Assembly: GCF_029318685.1 (NCBI RefSeq)
Contig: NZ_CP119677.1
Span: 3,897,001 to 3,961,000 of the forward strand
Length of the DNA stretch: 64,000 bases
DNA from: Ruminiclostridium papyrosolvens DSM 2782
GTDB lineage: Bacteria; Bacillota; Clostridia; Acetivibrionales; DSM-1351
Direction: 5' to 3'
The translations under genes were made by a program, and so were the position numbers. Below, one piece after another: positions 1 through 8,561 of this stretch. The number at the start of each line of letters is the position of its first letter. Position 1 is the stretch's first letter. Below the pieces are notes generated by a model. It saw nothing but the letters and a program-made list of their open reading frames with translations, made no database searches and had not been told where the DNA came from.

Positions 1-490
1 TTTGCATTACACCGATAATTTCAAGGAAGTAATTAACCAAACCTATTTTACGATGCAATAATTGTTGGAAAATATAGCAGGAGGCAGATACTGATACCGC
101 CATAGGCAGTGCAAACAAGGTCTGATAAATATTTGAAAAAAGCTTCCTTTTGTTTGCAATTAATGCAAGAGTAAAGGGTAATATAACTGCCATAGGTACA
201 TAAATTAAGGTAAATTCAAGGGTTACCCCAATAGCATTCATAAACTCCTCACGGCTGAAAATACTCAAATAGTTTTTTAAGCCGACAAATCTTACAATCT
301 CACCCTGTTTGTTTACAGCCGATAAGCTATATAACAGCGTTCGAATAAATGGATAATAGGAGAACGCTACCGCAAAAATAAGGATTGGTAATACAAATAA
401 ATAAGGTTTCTGAAACTCGACTATTTTTCTACCTAGGGTTTTTTTGCCCGCTATTTGTCCCCTTTCATTAAGGGATTTAGAAGTGGACAT
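1..490 (-). CDS. Sugar ABC transporter permease, N-terminal part (cut by window edge)
   Basis: About 163 residues are visible; the 3' end lies beyond the left edge. The ATG at 490 follows a GGAGGTG ribosome site. The translation has a basic cytoplasmic N-terminus, a first membrane helix around residues 30-55 (FVLPILIFAVAFSYYPFIR), a VGLKNYL segment typical of binding-protein-dependent sugar permeases (MalF/UgpA type), then helices around 95-115 and 128-145 (LFALPMAVSVSASCYIFQ). Such proteins form half of the membrane channel that imports oligosaccharides or sugar derivatives with a binding protein and an ATPase, which are not in the window. It diverges from a LacI-type regulator with several matching operators in between, so that regulator probably controls it. 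Substrate unknown. Confidence 0.88.
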   Translation of the reverse strand, partial: MSTSKSLNERGQIAGKKTLGRKIVEFQKPYLFVLPILIFAVAFSYYPFIRTLLYSLSAVNKQGEIVRFVGLKNYLSIFSREEFMNAIGVTLEFTLIYVPMAVILPFTLALIANKRKLFSNIYQTLFALPMAVSVSASCYIFQQLLHRKIGLVNYFLEIIGVMQ

Positions 491-586
491 AAATAAACAC
501 CTCCCATGTTGTAAAAATTCTTCTATATAACATCAGCTGTGTTCAGATTTTTCAAAACAACAGACAATGATATCGAATAAATATAA

Positions 587-606
587 AATTTGGAACATTC
601 CAAATT
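587..606. promoter_or_regulatory. LacI-family operator candidate 1
   Basis: AATTTGGAACATTCCAAATT is a near-perfect 20-base inverted repeat (9 of 10 arm positions pair). It shares the TTGGAA half-site with the sites at 727-769. It lies about 100 bases upstream of the permease gene, where a regulator could block its promoter. Confidence 0.6.
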
Positions 607-726
607 AAATTTAAAAATACATTTTCTTTCTTTCCTTCAAATTACTATGCATAATGCATAATTTTATTAAAAATCAGCTGACTTTATTGAACAATTTGTA
701 TATATACTAATTAAAACTTTTTTGTC

Positions 727-769
727 TGGAACGTTCTAATTTCTACTTGATGTTTATTGGAACGTTCCA
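727..769. promoter_or_regulatory. Tandem LacI-family operator candidates 2 and 3
   Basis: TGGAACGTTCTA at 727-738 and the perfect 12-base palindrome TGGAACGTTCCA at 758-769 have centres 31 bases apart, about three helical turns. The central CG is typical of LacI/GalR-family operators. The sequence differs from the CcpA cre consensus, so the adjacent regulator is the more likely ligand. Confidence 0.68.
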
Positions 770-906
770 TTAACCTGATGTCTATATCTTAGTTCATATG
801 ATAATCGAAGTCAATACATTTTGCATAATTTTTTTGAAATATTTCTTTATTTTTTGTCGAATTATAATAATAATAATTGGTGTAATTGATAATTGAGTCA
901 ATAATA

Positions 907-952
907 TTGACATTATTAACTTCAGGTTATATAATTTGAATTGGAACGGTTT
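907..952 (+). promoter_or_regulatory. Consensus sigma-A promoter with overlapping operator half-site
   Basis: TTGACA (907-912), a 17-base spacer and TATAAT (930-935) match the housekeeping consensus exactly and point at the lacI-type gene. TTGGAACGG at 941-949 matches one half of the upstream operators and would cover the transcription start near 942, which suggests autorepression. Confidence 0.75.
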
Positions 953-1041
953 AAGAAGTTCTATCTAAGCAAGTTAAGTTAGCGATATAATAAAGTCCTC
1001 GGAGTTTCCGAGAACATACTTTCATATAAGGAGGGATTTGA

Positions 1042-2070
1042 ATGAAGGTAACAATTCTAGACGTTGCAAGGGAAGCCAATGTTTCCAAAAGCACTGTTTC
1101 ACTTGTCCTCAATAATTCAAAAGCCGTTAAACTAGAAACACAATATAAGGTACGCGAGGCAATAAAGAAACTAAATTATACACCAAATCTGGCTGCACGT
1201 GAACTGACCACCAGTCGCACACACACTCTGGGGATAGTTTTTTTAACATCGAATCATTTTAAAAAGCCATATGCTTTTGATTCTGTTGCTGAAACACTTT
1301 TATACGACACTAGCAACGGAATATATACCGGTCTTAAAAACACGGATTACGCATTGCTTACAGAACGTTTCTCATCTGTCAGCAACCCCGATGCACTGCC
1401 GTCATTGATTATGAGCCGCAGAATTGACGGAGTGTTTTTAATAGGAGGACTGTTTACGTCCGACCTTATTGAACATTTAAGACAAATTAATCTTCCGACA
1501 GTAATTATCGGTTTACAATACAACGGAACAGATTCCATCTTCTCCGAGATGGAACAGGTTGGTTATCTTGCGGCTAAGGAGCTTCTGGAAAAACATCATA
1601 AGAGAATCCTGTTTCTGAACGGTCCTGCTAACAGCAGTAATTCTCAAAAAAAGCTTTCCGGTATGCAAAAAGCTTTTTCCGAATATGGTGAAAATCCAAA
1701 GAATCTGTATGTAGTTAATTCAGGTTACGCCGGTTTAGACGGCTATAAGTCATTAAAAGAAATATGGGAATCCGGCTTACGTCCTGATGCTATTTTCGGC
1801 GCAAGCGACGGTATTACTTCCGGCGCCATGAGATTTCTGTTTGAACAAAAGGTTAATATTCCACAGGACTTGTCCATTATCGGGTATGAAAGTTCTATCC
1901 TGTCTGAATATTCACCCGTCAACCTGACTGTAATTGATGCTCATAAGGAGAAAATGGGTGAAGAAGCTTGTCGTGCACTCTTGAAGAGGATTGAAAAGCC
2001 CCGTTCAAATACTGTTTGGTTGGGGATTCCACCTACTCTGTCCCATGGTTCCTCTGTAATAGAACGTTAA
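1042..2070 (+). CDS. LacI/GalR-family transcriptional regulator
   Basis: 342 residues, normal for the family. The N-terminus (residues 3-50) is a LacI helix-turn-helix: VTILDVAREANVSKSTVSLV followed by the hinge helix LNYTPNLAAREL. The rest is a periplasmic-binding-protein-like effector domain, ending with the conserved DGITSGAMRFLFEQ and IPQDLSIIGYE segments. The ATG follows AAGGAGGG. It probably binds the TGGAACGTTCCA-type sites in the divergent region and controls both the sugar permease and itself; the sugar effector cannot be told from sequence. It is followed after 63 bases by an FAD oxidoreductase gene on the same strand, probably in the same transcript. Confidence 0.93.
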   Translation: MKVTILDVAREANVSKSTVSLVLNNSKAVKLETQYKVREAIKKLNYTPNLAARELTTSRTHTLGIVFLTSNHFKKPYAFDSVAETLLYDTSNGIYTGLKNTDYALLTERFSSVSNPDALPSLIMSRRIDGVFLIGGLFTSDLIEHLRQINLPTVIIGLQYNGTDSIFSEMEQVGYLAAKELLEKHHKRILFLNGPANSSNSQKKLSGMQKAFSEYGENPKNLYVVNSGYAGLDGYKSLKEIWESGLRPDAIFGASDGITSGAMRFLFEQKVNIPQDLSIIGYESSILSEYSPVNLTVIDAHKEKMGEEACRALLKRIEKPRSNTVWLGIPPTLSHGSSVIER

Positions 2071-2133
2071 ATTTTGCTTACAACGTATGCTATAAAAATA
2101 ATAATTCATTCAGAACAAGAGAGGAGATTTTTT

Positions 2134-3507
2134 ATGAATATTCAGCAGTTACAATGTGATGTTGCAGTTATCGGAGGTGGACCTGCCGGAATTGCTGCAG
2201 CATTGGCAGCCGCCAGAAATGGCGCCAAAGTTTTTCTTGCAGAACGCAATGAGTATCTTGGAGGCAACATGTCTTCAGGGCTTCCTTTACTTGGTTTTCT
2301 TGATAAAAACGGAAATCAGGTAACAGGCGGTATTGCACAAGAAATTGTAGATAAATTAACATTGCGTGGTGCATGTCTCGGGCATAACCCATGCCCACTG
2401 CATAATTCCGTTACAATTATTGACTCTGAAATGATGAAAGTTCTCGCCTTCGAAATGTGCAAAGAAGCAGGAATTCAGGTTTTACTACACTGTGAGGTTA
2501 TTGATGTTAATGTTGAAAACGGACGAATTGACAGGGTGTATCTCATGGGTAAAGGCATGCGCTATGATATTGAAGCTTCCGTTTTTATAGATGCTACAGG
2601 TGACGGCGATGTCGCATATCTTTCAGGTGCTACATATGAAAAGGGGCAACAGGAAACCGGGATTTTACAACCCCCTTCCCTCCTTTTCACTCTTAGCAGT
2701 TTTAATGAAGAAAATTTCTGGCGTTTCTTAGAAGAACACCCCGAGGATTTGATACCCGCTGAAAGCATGAATGTATCCAACGGGTATGATGTACAATTTT
2801 TCAGAAGCCATCCCGGCTATGTATTTCTTGGTCTGCGAAATACATTAACACGAATGAATGAGCAAAATTTAAGTCCCTTTAAAAGAGATACTCTCATTTA
2901 TATTAAAACGCCACATCCGGGCCAGATTTGCATTAATGCCACACGTATTCTAAACTTTGACGGAACTGATCTCAAGGATTTAACTCGAGGCGGAGAAGAG
3001 GGTATGCAGCAAATAGTAGCCATAACTGAGTTTCTTAAAAAATATATACCGGGCTTCGAGGACACCTATGTTTCTTATATTAACAGTTCCATAGGTATTC
3101 GTGAAACACGGCGTTTTACAGGCATTAAAAAGCTTACTATAGACAATGTAACCAAGGGTGTTATTCCTGTGGACAGTATTGCTCTTGGTTCCTATAAAGT
3201 AGACATTCATAACGGTCTGAATAGTTCCACTGACCTTATTGACCTTGAAGGGCCTTATGGAATCCCTCTGGGCTGCCTAATAAGCAGTGAAGTGAACAAT
3301 CTGGTACTAAGTGGAAGATGCATTTCCATGGATGCACCGTCTTTAGCCAGTGCCCGAGTTATGACAACTTGTATGGCAATTGGACAAGCTGCCGGAGTAT
3401 GCGCTTCTCTTTCTACTAAAAATAATATTCTGCCTTCTTCGGTTAACAGTGCTGAAGTCAGAGATATACTGCTAAAAGAAAAAGCAATTCTTAGTATTGA
3501 ACAATAA
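2134..3507 (+). CDS. FAD-dependent oxidoreductase (FAD_oxidored family)
   Basis: 457 residues from the ATG at 2134, which has a GAGGAG site 8 bases upstream; an in-frame TTG at 2074 lacks one. A Rossmann dinucleotide-binding motif lies at residues 11-30 (VIGGGPAGIAAALAAARNGA), followed by an acidic strand end and a GG motif. FIDATGDGDVAYLSGA around 155-170 and the C-terminal LVLSGRCISMDAPSLASARV plus AIGQAAG are typical of the FAD_oxidored family of bacterial flavoenzymes (Pfam PF12831). The substrate is unknown. Position behind the LacI regulator suggests a role in breakdown of the sugar or derivative brought in by the divergent transporter; that is inference. Confidence 0.85.
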   Translation: MNIQQLQCDVAVIGGGPAGIAAALAAARNGAKVFLAERNEYLGGNMSSGLPLLGFLDKNGNQVTGGIAQEIVDKLTLRGACLGHNPCPLHNSVTIIDSEMMKVLAFEMCKEAGIQVLLHCEVIDVNVENGRIDRVYLMGKGMRYDIEASVFIDATGDGDVAYLSGATYEKGQQETGILQPPSLLFTLSSFNEENFWRFLEEHPEDLIPAESMNVSNGYDVQFFRSHPGYVFLGLRNTLTRMNEQNLSPFKRDTLIYIKTPHPGQICINATRILNFDGTDLKDLTRGGEEGMQQIVAITEFLKKYIPGFEDTYVSYINSSIGIRETRRFTGIKKLTIDNVTKGVIPVDSIALGSYKVDIHNGLNSSTDLIDLEGPYGIPLGCLISSEVNNLVLSGRCISMDAPSLASARVMTTCMAIGQAAGVCASLSTKNNILPSSVNSAEVRDILLKEKAILSIEQ

Positions 3508-3627
3508 TTCCATTATTTAATTAAAGCATTGACACAATTTACCCTTATCATTCCAACTTATGAAAGCACAACACGTTTACATAAGGCATAAGATAATATT
3601 ATAAATACTATTAAAGGAGTGATACAT

Positions 3628-4224
3628 GTGGGTAATATACCTAACCCATACCCCTGTCTATATAGTAATGACAACATAATGAATAATACCGGTAACATGA
3701 ACCCGGTTCCCTACTTTGAAAATGTCCCGGATTTTTGGAATCAGCTTCCAAATCAATATCTTCCTCATATGGAACAATCAAAACCCTGTAATCCTTTAAT
3801 GCTAAAGGACTATGGCCCAAAACCTTTTGCTATAGATATTGATAAAGCAGCCAAAGAAAATAATAATTTTCGCTTGGCTTTATGGACGGGAAAGCATTTA
3901 CAGGTTACTCTAATGAGTATTAATGCAGGAGATGAAATAGGCTTGGAAATACATCCTGACCTTGATCAGTTTATCCGAATTGAAGAAGGTCAAGGGCTTG
4001 TTAAAATGGGTGATAGCAAAAACTGTCCTGATTTTGAGGCTAATGTTCGGGAGGACTATGCTTTTGTTATCCCTGCCGGAAAATGGCACAATCTGATTAA
4101 CACAGGAAACAAGCCTCTGAAATTATATTCGATTTATGCACCACCACAACATCCTTTTGGGACTGTCCATAAAACTAAAGCAGATGCACAAGCTGCTGAA
4201 GAAAGCCACAGCCGCTTATACTAA
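3628..4224 (+). CDS. Single-domain cupin protein
   Basis: 198 residues from GTG 3628, which has AAAGGAG 8 bases upstream. The first 60 residues are rich in Asn and Pro. Residues about 95-175 form one cupin barrel. Motif 1 (HPDLDQFIRIEEGQG, with one His and a Glu) and motif 2 (PAGKWHNLINTG, with PxG, His and Asn) are present, so a metal site is likely. Small cupins with Asn-rich N-termini occur in clostridia and some bacilli as spore-associated proteins. A CATAAGATA element at 3587-3595 resembles a sigma-K -10 box, which would fit mother-cell expression, but this is weak. Function is otherwise unknown. Confidence 0.75.
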   Translation: MGNIPNPYPCLYSNDNIMNNTGNMNPVPYFENVPDFWNQLPNQYLPHMEQSKPCNPLMLKDYGPKPFAIDIDKAAKENNNFRLALWTGKHLQVTLMSINAGDEIGLEIHPDLDQFIRIEEGQGLVKMGDSKNCPDFEANVREDYAFVIPAGKWHNLINTGNKPLKLYSIYAPPQHPFGTVHKTKADAQAAEESHSRLY

Positions 4225-4232
4225 ATAGTATA

Positions 4233-4279
4233 AAAATAGTCTTCCTATTGAATAATTTTTAATCATAGGAAGCTATTTT
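4233..4279. terminator. Bidirectional terminator between cupin and hydrogenase operons
   Basis: AAAATAG-T-CTTCCTAT (4233-4248) pairs with ATAGGAAG-CTATTTT (4265-4279) around a T-rich loop, with one bulged base. It sits between two converging genes; its right arm overlaps the last codons of the hydrogenase protease gene. Confidence 0.75.
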
Positions 4280-4729
4280 ATTTTTCACAAAATCATCGAT
4301 TATGTTATTTACGTCTGAAATTATCCCGATAATTTTTGACTTTAAAACTGACGACAGGCTTGTGCCAAAATCAATTTCATAAGGCTGAATGCCTATTAGC
4401 AAACCTTTTATATTTTGCCCGGATTTTCTGACCAAATCAAGGAGATGTGTATCGTGAAGAGATATTGGATAAACAGGGTTTTCATTAAGTTTGTCAAGTG
4501 ATGCTACACTGATACTTCCGGCCTCTTTGTATAAATATGCTGCATCAATTATAATGGTCATTAATGCACTCTCTATTTGATTCAAACAAAAATAAACATC
4601 GGTTTCTCCAACAACATATTGAATATCTTTGTTTGTATTTATTTTTTGCAGTTCTTCTACTATGTGTATACCTATTCCGTCATCAGTCATGAGTCTGTTA
4701 CCTATTCCAAGTACAATTAACTTTTTCAT
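4259..4729 (-). CDS. [NiFe]-hydrogenase maturation endopeptidase (HyaD/HycI family)
   Basis: 156 residues, usual for the family. The start GIGNRLMTDDGIGIHIVEEL carries the Asn, DDG and Glu signature of the nickel-sensing protease. A second conserved acidic site is DAAYLYKEAG around residue 66, with HDTHLLDL near 95. The enzyme removes the C-terminal tail of the large subunit after nickel is inserted. Its start codon overlaps the stop of the large subunit gene (ATGA at 4726-4729), so the two are translationally coupled. It is last in the hydrogenase operon. No hyp accessory genes are in the window, so they must be elsewhere. Confidence 0.92.
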   Translation of the reverse strand: MKKLIVLGIGNRLMTDDGIGIHIVEELQKINTNKDIQYVVGETDVYFCLNQIESALMTIIIDAAYLYKEAGSISVASLDKLNENPVYPISLHDTHLLDLVRKSGQNIKGLLIGIQPYEIDFGTSLSSVLKSKIIGIISDVNNIIDDFVKNKIASYD

Positions 4730-6138
4730 GGCATTACCTGTATTGTTTTAACACATTTACCCATGGAGTAAACATGAGTAGCACAGGAAACACATGGGTC
4801 AAAGGAACGAATAATTCTTCCCAGTTCAACCGGGTTGTCAAAATCAGTAATTTTTGTATTCATTAATGCTTGTTCAGCCGTTCCTCTCAAATTGTTATTA
4901 CCTCTGGCAGACAGGTTCCATCCGGAGGGAGTAATAAGTTGATAGCGTGATATATTTCCGTTTTCTATTTTAAGCCAATGTCCTAAAGCACCTCTCGTTG
5001 TGTCTATAAGTCCCGCTCCTTCTGAGGCGTCTGGAATCGTATACTGTTTTTGGACGGACACCCCGGGGATTAGGTTTTCTATAAGAATGCCCATGACTTC
5101 AGCGATTTTTCTGGCTTCCAGCACCCTTGCAATGGTTCTGTCCATAGTGGATATTCCATTTCTGTACTCTCCGCTTAACCATTGTCTGGCCAATGGGCCA
5201 ACTTCATAGGGTATACCTCTGTATCGTGGAGCTTTTACCCAAGAGTATGCTTTACTTTTATCCATGTCTGCTTCAGCTGTTGCGCCTGTGGGTTTGTACT
5301 CATTGGTTTGGCTCTTATACCATGAATAATCTATTTCCTGAGTTATTTCATCAGGATTGAAAACACTTATATTGCCTTGTGTGTATACCAGCGGGTCAAC
5401 ATATAAAGTTCCCAGTTCAGTATATTTGTTGAAACAACCATAACTCAAAAGGTTTCCGTAACCTCTGCCGTTTTTGAAATAATCCTTATAATATCCGGCA
5501 ATGGTGTATGCGTCGGGTATCATTCTGTTTTCTATAAACTGACGGATGCTAAGTAATATTGATTTTATTTTAATGATTTTATCAGTGGTTGCCTGAGTCG
5601 TAATTCCACCTATAAAAACCCCATGATTATGCGGTGCCTTTCCTCCCAGTACTGCCAGCATTTCATGTGCACTCCTGCTTATATCCAGTGATAGAAAATA
5701 GTTTTTGACTATATTTTCGTTTTTTCCTTCAGGAAGTCTGAAATCATTATGTTCTGTTACATATAGAGGATACTTGTCCGGAAGTCTCACAAAATCAGGT
5801 ATAGTGTACTGATAAAAATGCCTGATGTGATTCTGCAGAAACTCACACCCATGGAGGATATCCCTTAGGTACCTTCCTTGTTCTCCAGGGACAATTCCCA
5901 TTGCAGACTCAAGTGCCATAGTTGCTGCAACAGAATGGGCTGTGGAGCATATTCCGCAAATCCTTTGCGTAAAATAAACTGCATCAAAGGGATTTCTTCC
6001 TTCCAACATTTTCTCAAAGCCTCTAAAAAGTAGTCCTTCTGTTTTAACGTCTGTAACTGCATTATTATCAATTGTTGCATCTATTTCCATGAATCCGCTG
6101 ATTCTGGTAACCGGGTTTATAACAATCCTTTTTGTCAT
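4726..6138 (-). CDS. [NiFe]-hydrogenase large (catalytic) subunit
   Basis: 470 residues. The two nickel-binding motifs are intact: RICGICSTAH (Cys61, Cys64) near the N-terminus and DPCVSCATH (Cys449, Cys452, His455) near the C-terminus. A 15-residue tail follows His455 and is the expected substrate for the protease encoded next. The protein holds the Ni-Fe(CN)2CO site that splits or forms hydrogen. It overlaps the small subunit gene by 4 bases. The full set of motifs separates it from the related Nuo/Mbh subunits, which lack the cysteines or the tail. Direction (uptake or evolution) cannot be read from this subunit. Confidence 0.95.
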   Translation of the reverse strand: MTKRIVINPVTRISGFMEIDATIDNNAVTDVKTEGLLFRGFEKMLEGRNPFDAVYFTQRICGICSTAHSVAATMALESAMGIVPGEQGRYLRDILHGCEFLQNHIRHFYQYTIPDFVRLPDKYPLYVTEHNDFRLPEGKNENIVKNYFLSLDISRSAHEMLAVLGGKAPHNHGVFIGGITTQATTDKIIKIKSILLSIRQFIENRMIPDAYTIAGYYKDYFKNGRGYGNLLSYGCFNKYTELGTLYVDPLVYTQGNISVFNPDEITQEIDYSWYKSQTNEYKPTGATAEADMDKSKAYSWVKAPRYRGIPYEVGPLARQWLSGEYRNGISTMDRTIARVLEARKIAEVMGILIENLIPGVSVQKQYTIPDASEGAGLIDTTRGALGHWLKIENGNISRYQLITPSGWNLSARGNNNLRGTAEQALMNTKITDFDNPVELGRIIRSFDPCVSCATHVYSMGKCVKTIQVMP

Positions 6139-7034
6139 TCCTTTACCTCTCTGGTAGTATTGTAGGTGATAAAAGGCTCCATTTTATCCGGGAAGCCAAA
6201 CTGTGCGCAACCGATACAAGGTGTATCATCTTCTATCGGCCAGTTTACATACTGATTCCACTTTCGTATTGGACAGTCAATATACGTAACAGGCCCTCTG
6301 CAGCCCAGCTTAAACATACAGGTCTTCTCTCCCAGTTTCTGCGCAAAAATTCCTTTATCAAAATATGACCTTCTGGGACATCGGTCATGGATTAATGTAC
6401 TATAAAACAATACCGGCCTATCTTTGTTGTCAAGTTCGGGTTCTCCATACAAGAGTATATGGGCAAGTGTTCCCATAAACCAGTCTGGATGGCAAGGACA
6501 ACCCGGAAGCTTTATAACCTTTCTTTTGAGAATACTTTGCACACCCACGCTGTCCGAAGGGTTTGGTTTAGCTGCAGAAACACCTCCGTGTGAGGCACAG
6601 GCTCCAAGTGCAATAACATGTGAAGCTTTTTCTCCAAACATTTTAATCACATTAAGTGCGGTAACGGGTTTACCTTTCCAGCGTCCTATAATATTGTACA
6701 TTCCGTTGTTTTTAGTTGCTACCGCTCCCTCAACAGCAAGAATATATTCTTTGCCGTAAATACCCATTAATTGCTCCATGGCTTTTTCACCTTCCGCAGC
6801 CATAAGGCTATTATCATACATAAAGTTAGTCATTTGCGAAATCAGATATTTAAAGTCAGGATTTGAGCCATTCAGCAACGAAATGATGTTGCCTGAACAA
6901 CCTGTCAGTTCAAGCCAAACCAGATTCTGTCTAATCAGTTTACCTTTATTGATTTCTTCCCTGACTCTATTAAGTAATTCTCGCGCCGTCTCAAGACGTG
7001 CAGTATACTCGGGACACGGTTTTGTTTTGTTCAT
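6135..7034 (-). CDS. [NiFe]-hydrogenase small (iron-sulfur) subunit, cytoplasmic, altered proximal-cluster motif
   Basis: 299 residues. Instead of a Tat signal it has a charged helical N-terminus of about 35 residues, so the enzyme should stay in the cytoplasm. Cluster ligands visible: GACASHGG, PGCPCHPDW, HDRCPRR, KLGCRGP, IDCPIRKWN and PCIGCAQ, which cover the distal and medial clusters and most of the proximal cluster. The usual CTGC proximal motif is LTGC (Leu43, Cys46), so one cysteine ligand is missing. Group 2a-type uptake hydrogenases (HupS, Huc) are, as I recall, similar here and carry a [3Fe-4S] proximal cluster. It starts one base into the stop of the cytochrome b5-like gene and overlaps the large subunit. 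Confidence 0.93.
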   Translation of the reverse strand: MNKTKPCPEYTARLETARELLNRVREEINKGKLIRQNLVWLELTGCSGNIISLLNGSNPDFKYLISQMTNFMYDNSLMAAEGEKAMEQLMGIYGKEYILAVEGAVATKNNGMYNIIGRWKGKPVTALNVIKMFGEKASHVIALGACASHGGVSAAKPNPSDSVGVQSILKRKVIKLPGCPCHPDWFMGTLAHILLYGEPELDNKDRPVLFYSTLIHDRCPRRSYFDKGIFAQKLGEKTCMFKLGCRGPVTYIDCPIRKWNQYVNWPIEDDTPCIGCAQFGFPDKMEPFITYNTTREVKE

Positions 7035-7483
7035 TAAATTAACTTCCCTACCACCTTTAATTTATTCAATATGGACTGTCCTCCGTGGCATGAGGCAAAC
7101 TTGTCTGTTAAATCTTTACCTGCCGTAAGCCCAAAATGTGTAGCCGCTGCCCATGCTGCATTCTCCGTAACATCGTACACGGTTCCGTTTACAGCCACAT
7201 ATGCAGGATTTCCATCTTTTCCGTTGAACTTGGCAAGTTCCTCCAGTGTAAAATCTATTCTAGGTTTATTTGTACATAATTCAAATGGAGAAACAGATAT
7301 TTGATTCACCTGTTCAAATATTAACCCACATAAAAAGTCAATCTCATTTATTTTATCCCTTAGTTGCTGCAAAAGTATATTTCTGGTATGAACACAAGGT
7401 GCAGCATGAATTAAATTGATATAGTTATCTGTTTCTGCTGTCATTGCTTTTATTCTAAGTCGGACATCATTCTCCCAATTCAT
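7034..7483 (-). CDS. Soluble cytochrome b5-like heme-binding protein, first gene of hydrogenase operon
   Basis: 149 residues with no signal or membrane segment; the ATG follows AGGAGAGG. Residues 1-70 are a helical, acidic region of unknown role. Residues 77-149 match the cytochrome b5-like heme/steroid-binding domain (PF00173): FTLEELAKFNGKDG, AYVAVNGTVYDVTENAAW, then LTDKFASCHGG and VVGKL. His116 and His132 or nearby residues could bind heme; the ligand pair is not certain. The stop overlaps the start of the hydrogenase small subunit, so it is made with the enzyme. I infer that it is an electron carrier or a heme sensor for the hydrogenase, replacing the membrane cytochrome b of other uptake hydrogenases. 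Confidence 0.8.
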   Translation of the reverse strand: MNWENDVRLRIKAMTAETDNYINLIHAAPCVHTRNILLQQLRDKINEIDFLCGLIFEQVNQISVSPFELCTNKPRIDFTLEELAKFNGKDGNPAYVAVNGTVYDVTENAAWAAATHFGLTAGKDLTDKFASCHGGQSILNKLKVVGKLI

Positions 7484-7611
7484 ATAAGCCTCTCCTATAA
7501 ATATATTTTTAAAATAAGCTGATTATTCTTATTTATTTTTCATTGATAGACATAATATAAATTATGCAAATTTCGGGCTTATAGTTACTTGAACAAACTC
7601 TCAGAAGATAT

Positions 7612-7642
7612 AAAAAACCACACCGATTAAGTGTGGTTTTTT
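7612..7642. terminator. Perfect 12-bp bidirectional terminator
   Basis: AAAAAACCACAC (7612-7623), a 7-base loop and GTGTGGTTTTTT (7631-7642) form an uninterrupted stem flanked by A and T runs. It lies just downstream of the AraC-type gene on the minus strand. Confidence 0.88.
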
Positions 7643-7654
7643 ATACTTCTATAA

Positions 7655-8494
7655 TTATTTTTCTATAACCGGAATCCAAATTTCACTGATATAGTCTTCA
7701 CTCTTTATGTCACCTTCTGTATAAAGCTCTATGTCATAACCCGGTATCAATTCATATTTTGATTGTGGAAGCCATTCACTATAAATCCTTCTCCACATAT
7801 TCTGAATAGAGTCCGGCATTGCTCCTACGCACTTGAATACTGCCCAGGTGTAAGAAGGTATATCAATGGTTATAAAACCTTCCGGAATCTGCTTTACATA
7901 CTTTTCTTCACAGCCTATACCATATTCAAATTCTTTGCAGTCGGGTTCGCCGGGCAGACATATTCCGAACATGCCGCAAACCTTTTGATGCAACCCATCT
8001 TCACAATATTCCGACCAGAACATTGGAATACTTATAATTCTGTTCTCCTCTGTGAACTTTCTTGTTTTAGTCACTACCCTGAATGAATCCTTTTTTTCAA
8101 TTTTGTAATCCATAACACTACCGCCTTCCAAAACGATTTTTAGCGTGAGACGATTAAATGCTTTGAGTTCCGTTCCATGTTTTTTTGCCTGTGACGGCAG
8201 TACTCCATGAAACCTCCTGAATGCTTTTGCAAAGCTCTCGGGGGTATCATATCCGTACTTTAAAGCAACATCAATAACTTTTGAATCGTAGTTTAATAAC
8301 TCTTGGGCTGCAAGAGAGAGCCTTCTGTTTCTTACATATTCACTCACTGTCATCCCTGTTAATAATGAAAATGTCCTCTGAAAATGAAAGCTCGAGTAAA
8401 AAGCACTTTGTGCAATATCATCACAAACAATATTTTCACTTAAATGTACTTCAATATAGTCTATTGCGTAATTCAAAGAGCGAACCCAGTCCAT
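7655..8494 (-). CDS. AraC-family regulator with GyrI-like effector domain
   Basis: 279 residues; ATG preceded by AAGGAGGTG. Residues 8-105 are the double helix-turn-helix of the AraC/XylS family, with the second-helix signature VALKYGYDTPESFAKAFRRFHGV split around residues 75-95. Residues 125-279 form a GyrI-like/AraC-effector-binding domain, recognised by FGICLPGEPDCKEFEYGIGC and the Trp-rich WAVFKCVGAMPDSIQNMW segments. Such proteins are small-molecule-sensing activators, often of efflux or stress genes. No obvious target gene is adjacent; the hydrogenase operon lies downstream behind a terminator and the ars genes upstream. The ligand is unknown. Confidence 0.9.
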   Translation of the reverse strand: MDWVRSLNYAIDYIEVHLSENIVCDDIAQSAFYSSFHFQRTFSLLTGMTVSEYVRNRRLSLAAQELLNYDSKVIDVALKYGYDTPESFAKAFRRFHGVLPSQAKKHGTELKAFNRLTLKIVLEGGSVMDYKIEKKDSFRVVTKTRKFTEENRIISIPMFWSEYCEDGLHQKVCGMFGICLPGEPDCKEFEYGIGCEEKYVKQIPEGFITIDIPSYTWAVFKCVGAMPDSIQNMWRRIYSEWLPQSKYELIPGYDIELYTEGDIKSEDYISEIWIPVIEK

Positions 8495-8561
8495 TCAATC
8501 ACCTCCTTTGCATTTTCATTTTACAAAAAACAGTAGTATTAATTCCTGTCATTTACTGCTT

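Larger units (their letters stand above)
491..1041. other. Divergent regulatory region, no gene
   Basis: This 551-base AT-rich gap separates the sugar permease (leftward) from the lacI-type gene (rightward). It holds three full operator-like palindromes, a partial site, one consensus promoter and a small GC hairpin (CTCGGA, 3-base loop, TCCGAG) around 996-1011 in the presumed leader of the regulator gene. No coding region was found. Confidence 0.75.

Noticed and set aside
727-769. CcpA cre sites
   Set aside because: TGGAACGTTCCA does not fit TGWAANCGNTTNCA; the neighbouring LacI-type protein is a better match.
2074-2133. N-terminal extension of the FAD oxidoreductase
   Set aside because: TTG start without ribosome site; the ATG at 2134 has a strong site and begins right before the Rossmann motif.
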